DNA from: Chloroflexota bacterium
GTDB taxonomy: Bacteria > Chloroflexota > Dehalococcoidia > Lucifugimonadales > Lucifugimonadaceae
DNA: 10,189 bases
Reading direction: 5' to 3'
Assembly (NCBI GenBank): GCA_002708145.1
Contig: PAOV01000027.1
Location: 1-10,189, forward strand
Part shown: one piece after another, positions 1-6,131 of the stretch
Numbering within the stretch: position 1 is the first letter of the stretch
Layout of the letters: each line of letters opens with the position of its first letter
Notes under the pieces: generated by a model
What the model was told of the DNA's origin: nothing
The model's database searches: none
The model's input: only the letters and a program-made list of their open reading frames with translations
Program-made: the position numbers and the translations under genes

Positions 1-362
1 GGTATTGATTTATCTCTATGATATGCCTCCATACTGGCTAAGCACTTTATTCTATCAATTTCTATATCTTTATTTTTTGAAAAATTTTCATAGTATAGAT
101 CATCCGAATCAGGGAAATTTAAAATATTAAAACAGTCATGAAGATAATAAGACATCCTATCATATAAGTCATATGCTGAAGATGAGCTCTCAGTAATTAT
201 TACCGATGGTTTTTTTTGTTCGCGCAGAAAAGCTGCTAAAAAAAAATCTTTAGCAGGAGTAAATAAACTCATATCAAAATCTTTAGAAGAATTTATTCTT
301 TTGACTATAGATTTGAATTTATCGTTGTCTTCGAGTACAGATAATAAATTATTTATTGACAT
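1..362 (-). CDS. mfd: Probable transcription-repair coupling factor Mfd, N-terminal part (gene runs off the left edge)
   Basis: Only the first 120 codons are present, starting at an ATG whose first base is 362. The visible protein begins MSINNLLSVLEDN. It then shows the pattern of the UvrB-like N-terminal region of Mfd: a segment like 'PAKDFFLAAFLRE' (about residues 36-48), a beta strand 'PSVIITESSSSAYDL' (about 52-66), 'FNILNFPDSDDLYYENFS' (about 77-94), and 'DIEIDRIKCLASM' (about 97-109). These match the family's LAAL..., FP..D.LPYE..S and E...R...L elements. Mfd is the ATP-driven translocase that removes RNA polymerase stalled at DNA lesions and recruits UvrA; its helicase motifs would lie beyond the window. 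No Shine-Dalgarno precedes the ATG. The gene is divergent from proB, with a 110-bp gap. Two homopolymers lie in it (8 T at 210-217, 9 A at 238-246). The assignment rests on pattern recall of a partial protein, so another UvrB-like protein cannot be excluded. Confidence 0.72.
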   Translation of the reverse strand, partial: MSINNLLSVLEDNDKFKSIVKRINSSKDFDMSLFTPAKDFFLAAFLREQKKPSVIITESSSSAYDLYDRMSYYLHDCFNILNFPDSDDLYYENFSKNKDIEIDRIKCLASMEAYHRDKSI

Positions 363-472
363 TTAATTACTATCAAAGGGTTAATTATAAAAAATTTTAA
401 AAATCTGTGAAAGTATTTATCGTGTGAATAATATAAAAATATAATAAAGTATATATAAGAGAAATTAATATA
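363..472. promoter_or_regulatory. Divergent promoter region between mfd and proB
   Basis: This very A+T-rich 110-bp spacer must carry the promoters for both flanking genes. A perfect TATAAT reads on the minus strand at 384-389, giving a predicted leader of about 15 nt for mfd. Another reads on the plus strand at 440-445, giving a predicted leader of about 20 nt for proB. Neither has a good -35 box at 16-18 bp: the best I see for proB is TTATCG at 417-422. In such A+T-rich DNA, TATAAT arises easily by chance, so the positions are plausible rather than proven. I see no operator-like inverted repeat, riboswitch or terminator here. Confidence 0.35.
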
Positions 473-1615
473 ATGAAAGAAATGTTTAAAAATTTACCAT
501 ATAAGAGAATTGTTATAAAACTTGGGACAAATTTACTAACTTCTGGTAAAGAACACCTAGACTTAGATGTATTTAAATCTATATGTAAACAAATTTCAGA
601 GATAAAATCTCAAAACATTGAAATAATTATAGTTAGTTCTGGTGCTGTTGCCTCAGGAAAAGGGATTGTTGAAAATATTTCAAAAATCACATCAAAAAAT
701 AATGTTGCCTACAGGCAAATGCTTGCTGCAATTGGTCAACCTAAATTAATGTTGACATTTGATGAGTATTTTAAGAAAGATAATATTATAGTTGCACAAG
801 CTTTATTATCAAGATCTGATTTAAGTAGTAGATCAAGATATCTAAATCTTAGAACAACATTAGAAAAATTATTATCTTTTAATGTTATTCCTATAGTTAA
901 TGAAAATGACGTAGTGGCAGTCGATGAATTGTCAGGAGAATTCTTTGGAGATAATGATAGATTATCCGCAATGGTTGCCAATTCCATTGATGCGGATTTA
1001 TTAATTCTTTTGGGTGATACAAATGGATTGTATACTGCAGATCCACACATAGATAGTAATGCTAAATTAATCCCTTTGGTAGAAAATATAGATGAAAATA
1101 TCGAGAATTTAGCTCATAGTTCCCATAATACACTTGGTAGAGGTGGAATGATTAGCAAACTTGCTGCTGCAAAGATTTCTATGGATGCAGGGATACCACT
1201 GATAATTGCTTCTGGAAATAATGTTAGTTTGCGAAAAATAGTTATTGAACATCAAAATATAGGAACAATTTTTAAACCCAAGTTAAGTCGAGTGGAAAGT
1301 AGAAAAAGATGGATTCTCACTGGTAGAAGTGAAAAAAAAGGAACATTATCTATTGACGATGGAGCATATGAAGCAATTAAGAATGGTGGTAATAGCCTAT
1401 TACCTGCGGGTATAAAAAATTTAACTGGTAGTTTTTATAGAGGAGACATAGTAGAAATTAATAACCAAAAGAATATTTTAGGATGGGGAATTACTTCATA
1501 TGATTCAAAAGATATAATGTTAATAAAAGGTAAGCAATCATCAGAAATACATAGTATGGTAGATATTTTCTATGGTGAAGAAATTATACACAGAAATAAC
1601 ATGGTAATAGCATGA
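473..1615 (+). CDS. proB: Glutamate 5-kinase (ProB) with C-terminal PUA domain
   Basis: ProB phosphorylates the gamma-carboxyl of L-glutamate with ATP, the first committed step of cytoplasmic proline synthesis. Residues about 10-255 form the amino-acid kinase domain: VIKLGTNLL with Lys16 at the N-terminus, VSSGAVASG (54-62), VNENDVV (142-148), FGDNDRLSAMVA (158-169) and GDTNGLYTADP (181-191). GRGGMISK (222-229) stands where many homologues have GTGGM. Residues about 276-365 match the PUA domain, with KGTLSIDDGAYEAI and LLPAGI...G.F.RGD. The 380-residue length is normal for the long, PUA-bearing form. The start is the ATG at 473; a weak AAGAGA lies 9-10 nt upstream, and another Met is three codons in. 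The TGA stop overlaps the proA start (ATGA), so the two genes are probably translationally coupled. In other bacteria this enzyme is feedback-inhibited by proline; nothing here tests that. Confidence 0.97.
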   Translation: MKEMFKNLPYKRIVIKLGTNLLTSGKEHLDLDVFKSICKQISEIKSQNIEIIIVSSGAVASGKGIVENISKITSKNNVAYRQMLAAIGQPKLMLTFDEYFKKDNIIVAQALLSRSDLSSRSRYLNLRTTLEKLLSFNVIPIVNENDVVAVDELSGEFFGDNDRLSAMVANSIDADLLILLGDTNGLYTADPHIDSNAKLIPLVENIDENIENLAHSSHNTLGRGGMISKLAAAKISMDAGIPLIIASGNNVSLRKIVIEHQNIGTIFKPKLSRVESRKRWILTGRSEKKGTLSIDDGAYEAIKNGGNSLLPAGIKNLTGSFYRGDIVEINNQKNILGWGITSYDSKDIMLIKGKQSSEIHSMVDIFYGEEIIHRNNMVIA

Positions 1616-2895
1616 ATAATAAATCTTCAAAACACACTTTAGTATCTCAGGCAAAACTGGCTAAAATTTCTTCCAAAAATTTGGCAAATTTGAGTACTAA
1701 TGAAAAAAATTCAATACTCTCCAAAATAGCTCAAAACCTCGACAATTATACTCAAGAAATATTAGTTGAAAATGAAAAAGATATACATATTGCAGAAAAA
1801 AATAAAATGGAATTTCATATCATTGAAAGAATGGCATTAAATTCAAACAGAATCAAAGATATGATCAACGGTATAGATAATATTATCAAACTAGATGACC
1901 CTATAGGAGAAACTATTGATAATAAAATACTACAAAATGATCTAAATCTAAAAAGGATACGCGTTCCACTTGGAGTTATAGGTGTGATTTATGAGAGTAG
2001 ACCAAACGTCACAATTGATATAGCTGCACTATGTTTAAAATCAGGAAACTCCGTTATTCTAAGAGGTGGAAAAGAATGTATTAATACTAATATTTATTTA
2101 CATAAAATAATACAAAATTCAATTGATAATTTAGGGTTTGATCAAAACTGTGTTCAGCTAGTTAAGTCAACAGAGCGATCACTTGTTAAGGAGATGCTTT
2201 CTCTAAAAAAATTTATTGATTATATGATTCCTAGGGGTAGCGAGAATCTAGTATCATTTGTATCGGAAAACGCAAAGATGCCTGCAGTAACAGGAGGTGT
2301 AGGTGTTTGCCATACATATGTAGATGAATTTGCAGATATAGAACTTGGTATTGATGTAGTTATTAATGCAAAGACACAAAGACATACTGTTTGTAATGCT
2401 ATGGATACATTGCTAATTCATGAAAAAATTGCTGAAGAATTTTTGTATAAATTTCTACCATTAATAGAAAAATATACCGTTGAACTAAGAGCTGATGAAG
2501 CTAGCCTTAGGATAATTAAATCAAATGACTATAAATATAAACTCACTAAGGCGACTGAAAATGATTTTGGCAAGGAATTTTTGGACCTAATAATGTCTAT
2601 AAAAGTAGTTAAAAATCTTGACGATGCAATTAATCATATAGATACTTATGGATCCCAACACTCAGAAGCGATAATATCTCAAGATAAAAATAATTTAGAA
2701 AAATTTTTGAGTTTTGTGGATGCATCAGCAGTATTCGCAAATACGTCTACAAGATTTAATGATGGCTTTGAATTTGGCCTAGGTGCAGAAGTTGCGGTAT
2801 CTACAAGTAAGCTTCATGCAAGGGGTCCTATGGGTCTTGAAGCCCTGACATCCTATAAATGGAAGGTAATTGGAAACGGTCAAACAAGAAGCTAA
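1612..2895 (+). CDS. proA: Gamma-glutamyl phosphate reductase (ProA)
   Basis: ProA reduces gamma-glutamyl phosphate with NADPH to glutamate 5-semialdehyde, which cyclises to pyrroline-5-carboxylate, the substrate of ProC (not in this window). The 427-residue protein has the aldehyde-dehydrogenase-like fold markers of the family: RVPLGVIGVIYESRPNV (about 117-133), LCLKSGNSVILRGGKE (about 140-155), and the nucleophile Cys261 in QRHTVCNAMDTLL. It ends with EFGLGAEVAVSTSKLHARGPMGLEALT. Small departures from the common consensus are HT for PG before VCNA and PRGS for PRGG (about residue 207). The start codon sits inside the last codons of proB (4-nt ATGA overlap) with no separate Shine-Dalgarno, consistent with coupled translation in a two-gene operon. 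The 3' end overlaps the convergent DUF362 gene by 4 nt. Confidence 0.97.
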   Translation: MNNKSSKHTLVSQAKLAKISSKNLANLSTNEKNSILSKIAQNLDNYTQEILVENEKDIHIAEKNKMEFHIIERMALNSNRIKDMINGIDNIIKLDDPIGETIDNKILQNDLNLKRIRVPLGVIGVIYESRPNVTIDIAALCLKSGNSVILRGGKECINTNIYLHKIIQNSIDNLGFDQNCVQLVKSTERSLVKEMLSLKKFIDYMIPRGSENLVSFVSENAKMPAVTGGVGVCHTYVDEFADIELGIDVVINAKTQRHTVCNAMDTLLIHEKIAEEFLYKFLPLIEKYTVELRADEASLRIIKSNDYKYKLTKATENDFGKEFLDLIMSIKVVKNLDDAINHIDTYGSQHSEAIISQDKNNLEKFLSFVDASAVFANTSTRFNDGFEFGLGAEVAVSTSKLHARGPMGLEALTSYKWKVIGNGQTRS

Positions 2896-4028
2896 TATTT
2901 ATAAGAATTAAATAACTTACCCCACGATGTTTTCATTGCACTCTTAATTCTTCTTCTTCCTATAAACGGTAACCAAAATTTATTATGATATATGTTTGAT
3001 GCAAGGAATGCCCATGGAGCAATAAAAGATCTTAGTAAAATTTTTTCTATGGGCTTTAATGGACCATGGTATATAAGCTTTTGCCCTCTTGATGCCAAAG
3101 TATTTTCATTGGACTTAAAATTCCAATTAATTTTAGATATATCATCTCCTAAAATTTCGATGTCTTTTGGATCTCCCACACCTAATCCTTTTTCATGAGA
3201 TAATCTTATCATGGGAATTTCCATCGGGTTCAAGCCCATTAATTTTGCAGCAATAGAATCTATAGCAACTTGATCTGCAGATGCCAAAATTATACCAGGA
3301 GTATGGATTCTCATGGCCCTTGGTCCAGGTCCATCGCCAGCAAATGTTCCATCCATAACAGCAAAGATTCCTGAATGAATTTCTTTTTGTATTTGTAACA
3401 AATCTACGAGTGTTTCATGAATTACTGAATGCGTCCAATGTCTATTTCTATGTAATAAACCCCCAAATGCATTTTTGAGTGCACCTGTCATTGTAGTAAA
3501 TACATGAGTTTTTACAGTGGGAAGATGAATAATATTTGTATCAAGCAATATCTCGGGTATTTGCAACTCATCTTCATATACTTTATCCAATACTAGTAAT
3601 TCATTCTTAGGCTTATATTTTATCCACTTAATAGGAGGTTGATCTAAAACAACATGCTTTAGCCCTAATTTATCTTCAATAAGTTTATGTTTATTATTAT
3701 ATCTTCCTTCTTCTGGATCTACGACGACAGTCCCATTATGTGCAGCCAGTAAATCTTTATATCCGTCTTTAATTAGCTTTTTACCAACACCTTCTAATTG
3801 CCAGGGAGCTGTTGAGCAGGCTGGATAATAATGCTGCCATGAAATATTTACTTTTAACAAACTTCTATTATTTTCTACTAATGCTTCATTATAATTGGAT
3901 ATTTCTAGTAATTTCTCATAATCTTCAATTACATTTTCAGGCTCTGTCTTTACAACTGCGACTTTGCCCATAGTTGGTGATGCTTGATGAATATCAGGCT
4001 TTGATATAATTTTAGAATTTTTTAGCAA
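2892..4028 (-). CDS. DUF362 domain protein of unknown function
   Basis: The protein has DUF362 hallmarks: HLPTVKTHVFTTMTGALKNAFGGLL in two adjoining parts (about 168-192), VMDGTFAGDGPGPRA (about 224-238), and SADQVAIDSIAAKLMG (about 250-265) followed by HEKGLGVGDPKDIEILGDD. The domain's biochemical role is not established. Many DUF362 proteins carry cysteine clusters for 4Fe-4S centres. This one has a single Cys (Cys71 in YYPACSTAP), so it should not bind a cluster of its own. The C-terminus (about 325-360) is hydrophobic and aromatic, then basic (GRRR), which might favour membrane contact. The 378-codon form begins at TTG, bounded upstream by an in-frame TAA, with no Shine-Dalgarno. The ATG at 3971 (Met20, opening MGKVAVVKT) is an equally reasonable start, because the family's conserved part begins there. 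It converges on proA and diverges from the amidohydrolase gene. Confidence 0.85.
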   Translation of the reverse strand: MLKNSKIISKPDIHQASPTMGKVAVVKTEPENVIEDYEKLLEISNYNEALVENNRSLLKVNISWQHYYPACSTAPWQLEGVGKKLIKDGYKDLLAAHNGTVVVDPEEGRYNNKHKLIEDKLGLKHVVLDQPPIKWIKYKPKNELLVLDKVYEDELQIPEILLDTNIIHLPTVKTHVFTTMTGALKNAFGGLLHRNRHWTHSVIHETLVDLLQIQKEIHSGIFAVMDGTFAGDGPGPRAMRIHTPGIILASADQVAIDSIAAKLMGLNPMEIPMIRLSHEKGLGVGDPKDIEILGDDISKINWNFKSNENTLASRGQKLIYHGPLKPIEKILLRSFIAPWAFLASNIYHNKFWLPFIGRRRIKSAMKTSWGKLFNSYKY

Positions 4029-4108
4029 TATATAAACTTATGAATTATTAGAATTTATTATATAAATATAATAATACTTTAAATAAAAAGATAATCCGAC
4101 GCAAATTT
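4029..4108. promoter_or_regulatory. Divergent promoter region between the DUF362 and amidohydrolase genes
   Basis: This 80-bp spacer is almost entirely A and T. Perfect TATAAT hexamers occur on the minus strand at 4057-4062 (facing DUF362) and on the plus strand at 4067-4072 (facing the amidohydrolase). They are only 4 bp apart, so if both are real the two promoters overlap and might compete. No convincing -35 elements or ribosome binding sites are visible. The only G+C-richer stretch is around 4096-4102, just before the amidohydrolase start. Confidence 0.3.
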
Positions 4109-4966
4109 ATGACAAAAAATACCAAAAATAAAATAATCGACAGTATGGTGCATATTCTTCCTGAAGAATTTAATGTAAATCGAAAAGAATTCATGAAAAT
4201 AGACTTAACTTTCGGAGAATTATTTCAAAATCCAAAATCTTCAATACATAATATTCATAAATTACTTGATTCAATGAATATTAATAATATTGATAAATCC
4301 ATCTGTTGTGGATTTGGTTGGACCAGTAAAAAATTAGCAAAATTATCTAATGACTACATAATTAAATCATATAAAACCCATCCAAAAAATATTATCCCAT
4401 TCTGTAGCGTTAATCCCTTATGGGGCATAGAGGCAATAGATGAGGTTGACAGATATTTTCAAAGTGGCATAAAAGGAGTTGGAGAACTTCATCCTAACTA
4501 TCAAGGTATGCTTGATTGTAATCTGGATGATTTGAGGCCATTTTTTAACTATTGTGAGTCTAACAAATTGCCAGTAATAATTCATTCTTCTGAACCTATT
4601 GGAAAATATTATCCTGGCAAAGGCTCATTTACCTCAAAATATATCATAGAGCTAATAGATTTTTACCCTAAAAATAAATTTATTTTTAGCCATTTAGGTG
4701 GCGGTGTACCATTTTATGCTTTGATGAAAGAATTTTCTAATAAATTTAATAATTCATATTTTGACACTGCTGCATTCTCTTACATTTATGATAAAAAAAT
4801 TATCGAAATTATAAAAGATATTATTGGTATAGATAGAATAATATTCTCATCTGACTTTCCAATTATTAGTCAAAAAAGAATTATTGAAGATATATGTTCA
4901 TCGAAAATCTCACATTCTGAAAAAGAATCAATATTTTATAAAAATATTAGTAATTTATTGAATTAA
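4109..4966 (+). CDS. Amidohydrolase-2 family (TIM-barrel) protein with an altered metal site
   Basis: The 285-residue protein fits the amidohydrolase-related family (PF04909 type): single-domain TIM barrels that hydrolyse or decarboxylate small organic acids or amides at a metal centre. Visible elements are IIDSMVHI (9-16), GIKGVGELHP (120-129), the strand-5 motif VIIHSSEPIG (156-165, His159) followed by YYPGKG, the strand-6 motif FSHLGGGVPFY (193-203, His195), and the strand-8 motif IIFSSDFP (244-251, Asp249). The usual N-terminal HxH, normally DSHVH here, reads D-S-Met13-V-His15, so one expected metal ligand is missing. His159, His195 and Asp249 are kept, and the rest of the fold looks intact, so I do not call it a pseudogene. 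The substrate is unknown. The ATG start lacks a Shine-Dalgarno. The stop overlaps the convergent cyclodeaminase-family gene by 4 nt (TTAA). Confidence 0.85.
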   Translation: MTKNTKNKIIDSMVHILPEEFNVNRKEFMKIDLTFGELFQNPKSSIHNIHKLLDSMNINNIDKSICCGFGWTSKKLAKLSNDYIIKSYKTHPKNIIPFCSVNPLWGIEAIDEVDRYFQSGIKGVGELHPNYQGMLDCNLDDLRPFFNYCESNKLPVIIHSSEPIGKYYPGKGSFTSKYIIELIDFYPKNKFIFSHLGGGVPFYALMKEFSNKFNNSYFDTAAFSYIYDKKIIEIIKDIIGIDRIIFSSDFPIISQKRIIEDICSSKISHSEKESIFYKNISNLLN

Positions 4967-5955
4967 TCCGAAAGACTAACTTCTGTTCCAAGATTATTTT
5001 TTTTGGCCATTTCATAAACAAAAGAAGCACATGAGATATCCTGTATTGCTAAACCAACACTTTTGAATAATGTTATTTCTTTATCGTCTTCTCTTCCAAT
5101 CAACTTACCTGAAATAATTGATCCTATATCACCATATATTTTTTCAGGAGAAAATTTTCCTTCTTCGATTGGTATTTGTATATCGCCAGCCTCCTTCAGA
5201 CAAGCATCAATATCGTCGCAGACTAACTTGGAATTAATTACTGTATTTGAATCTAATTCCCTTACACCAACAGCATGTGAACCAATAGCATTTATATGCA
5301 CGCCATCTTTCCACCATTTGTAATTTACTACTGGCTCAACTGATGATGTTATTAAAGTAACTATATCTGAATTTTTTACTAACTCTTCTGTGGAAGATGC
5401 AACTATAACTTCCTTATTAAGTAATTCATTAAACTCAGATACAAATTTATCTCTTTGATCAACATTATTTTTTGAATAGACTAAAATAGTTTCTACATTT
5501 GATGAAGAATTCATTGCTATAATTTGATTCCGCGCCATTACACCTGTACCTATAATACCTCCTACTTTAGAATTTTTTCTTGCTAAATATTTAGTAGCTA
5601 CCCCAGCAGAAGCACCAGTTCTAATACCAGTTAGTAAACCACCATCCATTATAGAAACTACTTCTCCTGTTTGTCTATCTTGAACTAAAATCGTTCCAAT
5701 AGTAGTTGGTAAGCTAAAGTCATTAACATTATTTTTATATACTGAAACAGCTTTTATTCCTAATTGACCGTTTGAACGTAAATATGCAGGCATATAACCT
5801 AACCATCCATTATTTTCATTATCTATAATGACAGTTCTTGGAGGCATATCAGCAGTTTTGTGACTTAATTCACAAAAAGCAGATTCAAGAACTTCTATAG
5901 CTTTATCCATCGATAAAACTTGTCCAACTTCTGTTCTATTTAATATTAAAGTCAA
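4963..5955 (-). CDS. Ornithine cyclodeaminase / mu-crystallin family NAD(P)-dependent enzyme
   Basis: This 330-residue protein belongs to the OCD/mu-crystallin family (PF02423), which includes ornithine cyclodeaminase, archaeal alanine dehydrogenase and ketimine reductases. Visible are Arg40 in MPPRTVI, Lys68 in GIKAVSVY, Arg112 in GLLTGIRTGASAG, a Rossmann dinucleotide site GIIGTGVMARNQ (132-143), and INAIGSHAVGVRELD (220-234). In Pseudomonas putida ornithine cyclodeaminase, as I recall it, the last region reads GGDxPGKTEL, with a catalytic Asp. Here the corresponding residue seems to be His226, so true ornithine-to-proline activity is doubtful and another amino or imino acid substrate is likely. 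The start is TTG at 5955, well supported by a GGAG 7 nt upstream (5963-5966 on the minus strand). The overlapping ATG just upstream is out of frame and stops after ten codons. The gene converges on the amidohydrolase and diverges from ileS. Confidence 0.9.
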   Translation of the reverse strand: MTLILNRTEVGQVLSMDKAIEVLESAFCELSHKTADMPPRTVIIDNENNGWLGYMPAYLRSNGQLGIKAVSVYKNNVNDFSLPTTIGTILVQDRQTGEVVSIMDGGLLTGIRTGASAGVATKYLARKNSKVGGIIGTGVMARNQIIAMNSSSNVETILVYSKNNVDQRDKFVSEFNELLNKEVIVASSTEELVKNSDIVTLITSSVEPVVNYKWWKDGVHINAIGSHAVGVRELDSNTVINSKLVCDDIDACLKEAGDIQIPIEEGKFSPEKIYGDIGSIISGKLIGREDDKEITLFKSVGLAIQDISCASFVYEMAKKNNLGTEVSLSD

Positions 5956-6131
5956 AATTTTTCTCCATTTTTATAATTAAATATAATTATATTTTTCTTC
6001 ACTTTAATTTTATAAGCAAGAATTTTAATTGAGAATTATATGATTTTTTTGTAAATATAATAAAAAATACTAAAAGTACCTATATAATATAATACTTAGA
6101 TTACTAAAATTTTGAAAAGTTAAATTAAATA
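5956..6131. promoter_or_regulatory. Divergent promoter region between the cyclodeaminase-family gene and ileS
   Basis: This 176-bp spacer is strongly A+T-rich. On the minus strand a perfect TATAAT at 5986-5991 would give the cyclodeaminase-family gene a leader of about 24 nt. On the plus strand TATAAT occurs at 6056-6061, 6083-6088 and 6088-6093; the last two suit ileS best, with a leader of about 30-40 nt. A near-consensus -35 (TTGAGA, 6029-6034) is 21 bp from the first of these, too far for a standard sigma-70 promoter. ileS has no visible Shine-Dalgarno and its ATG is preceded in frame by ATA and then TAA, which fixes the start. I find no T-box leader or other riboswitch: the space before ileS holds no G+C-rich stems. 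Confidence 0.35.
5963..5966 (-). promoter_or_regulatory. Shine-Dalgarno of the cyclodeaminase-family gene
   Basis: GGAG on the minus strand lies 7 nt before the TTG at 5955. It is the only clear Shine-Dalgarno I see before any gene start in this window. It decides the start codon, since there is no ATG in the correct frame close by. Confidence 0.7.

Noticed and set aside
233..256. The inverted repeat with an A/T run as a rho-independent terminator
   Set aside because: It lies about 40 codons into mfd, is weak (A/T-rich 8-bp stem), and the T run falls in the loop, not after the stem.
381..393. TTAATTATAAAAA shared by the mfd-proB spacer and, on the other strand, the region before the cyclodeaminase-family gene
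   Set aside because: A 13-mer of A and T only is expected by chance in such A+T-rich spacers.
736..1050. A minus-strand open frame of 104 codons inside proB
   Set aside because: It lies wholly opposite strongly conserved proB sequence, has no recognisable domain, and its Ser/Asn-rich composition is typical of an antisense shadow.
1613..1615. TGA read as Trp (alternative code), joining proB and proA into one frame
   Set aside because: proA is in a different frame from proB, Trp is encoded by TGG throughout, and ATGA is a standard coupling overlap.
2992..3198. A plus-strand open frame of 68 codons inside the DUF362 gene
   Set aside because: It is opposite conserved DUF362 coding sequence, with no ribosome binding site or family resemblance.
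5063..5323. A plus-strand open frame of 86 codons inside the cyclodeaminase-family gene
   Set aside because: It is antisense to conserved coding sequence and shows no independent protein signal.
6000..6131. A T-box or other riboswitch leader before ileS
   Set aside because: The region is nearly all A and T, with no stable stems and no T-box-like conserved sequence.
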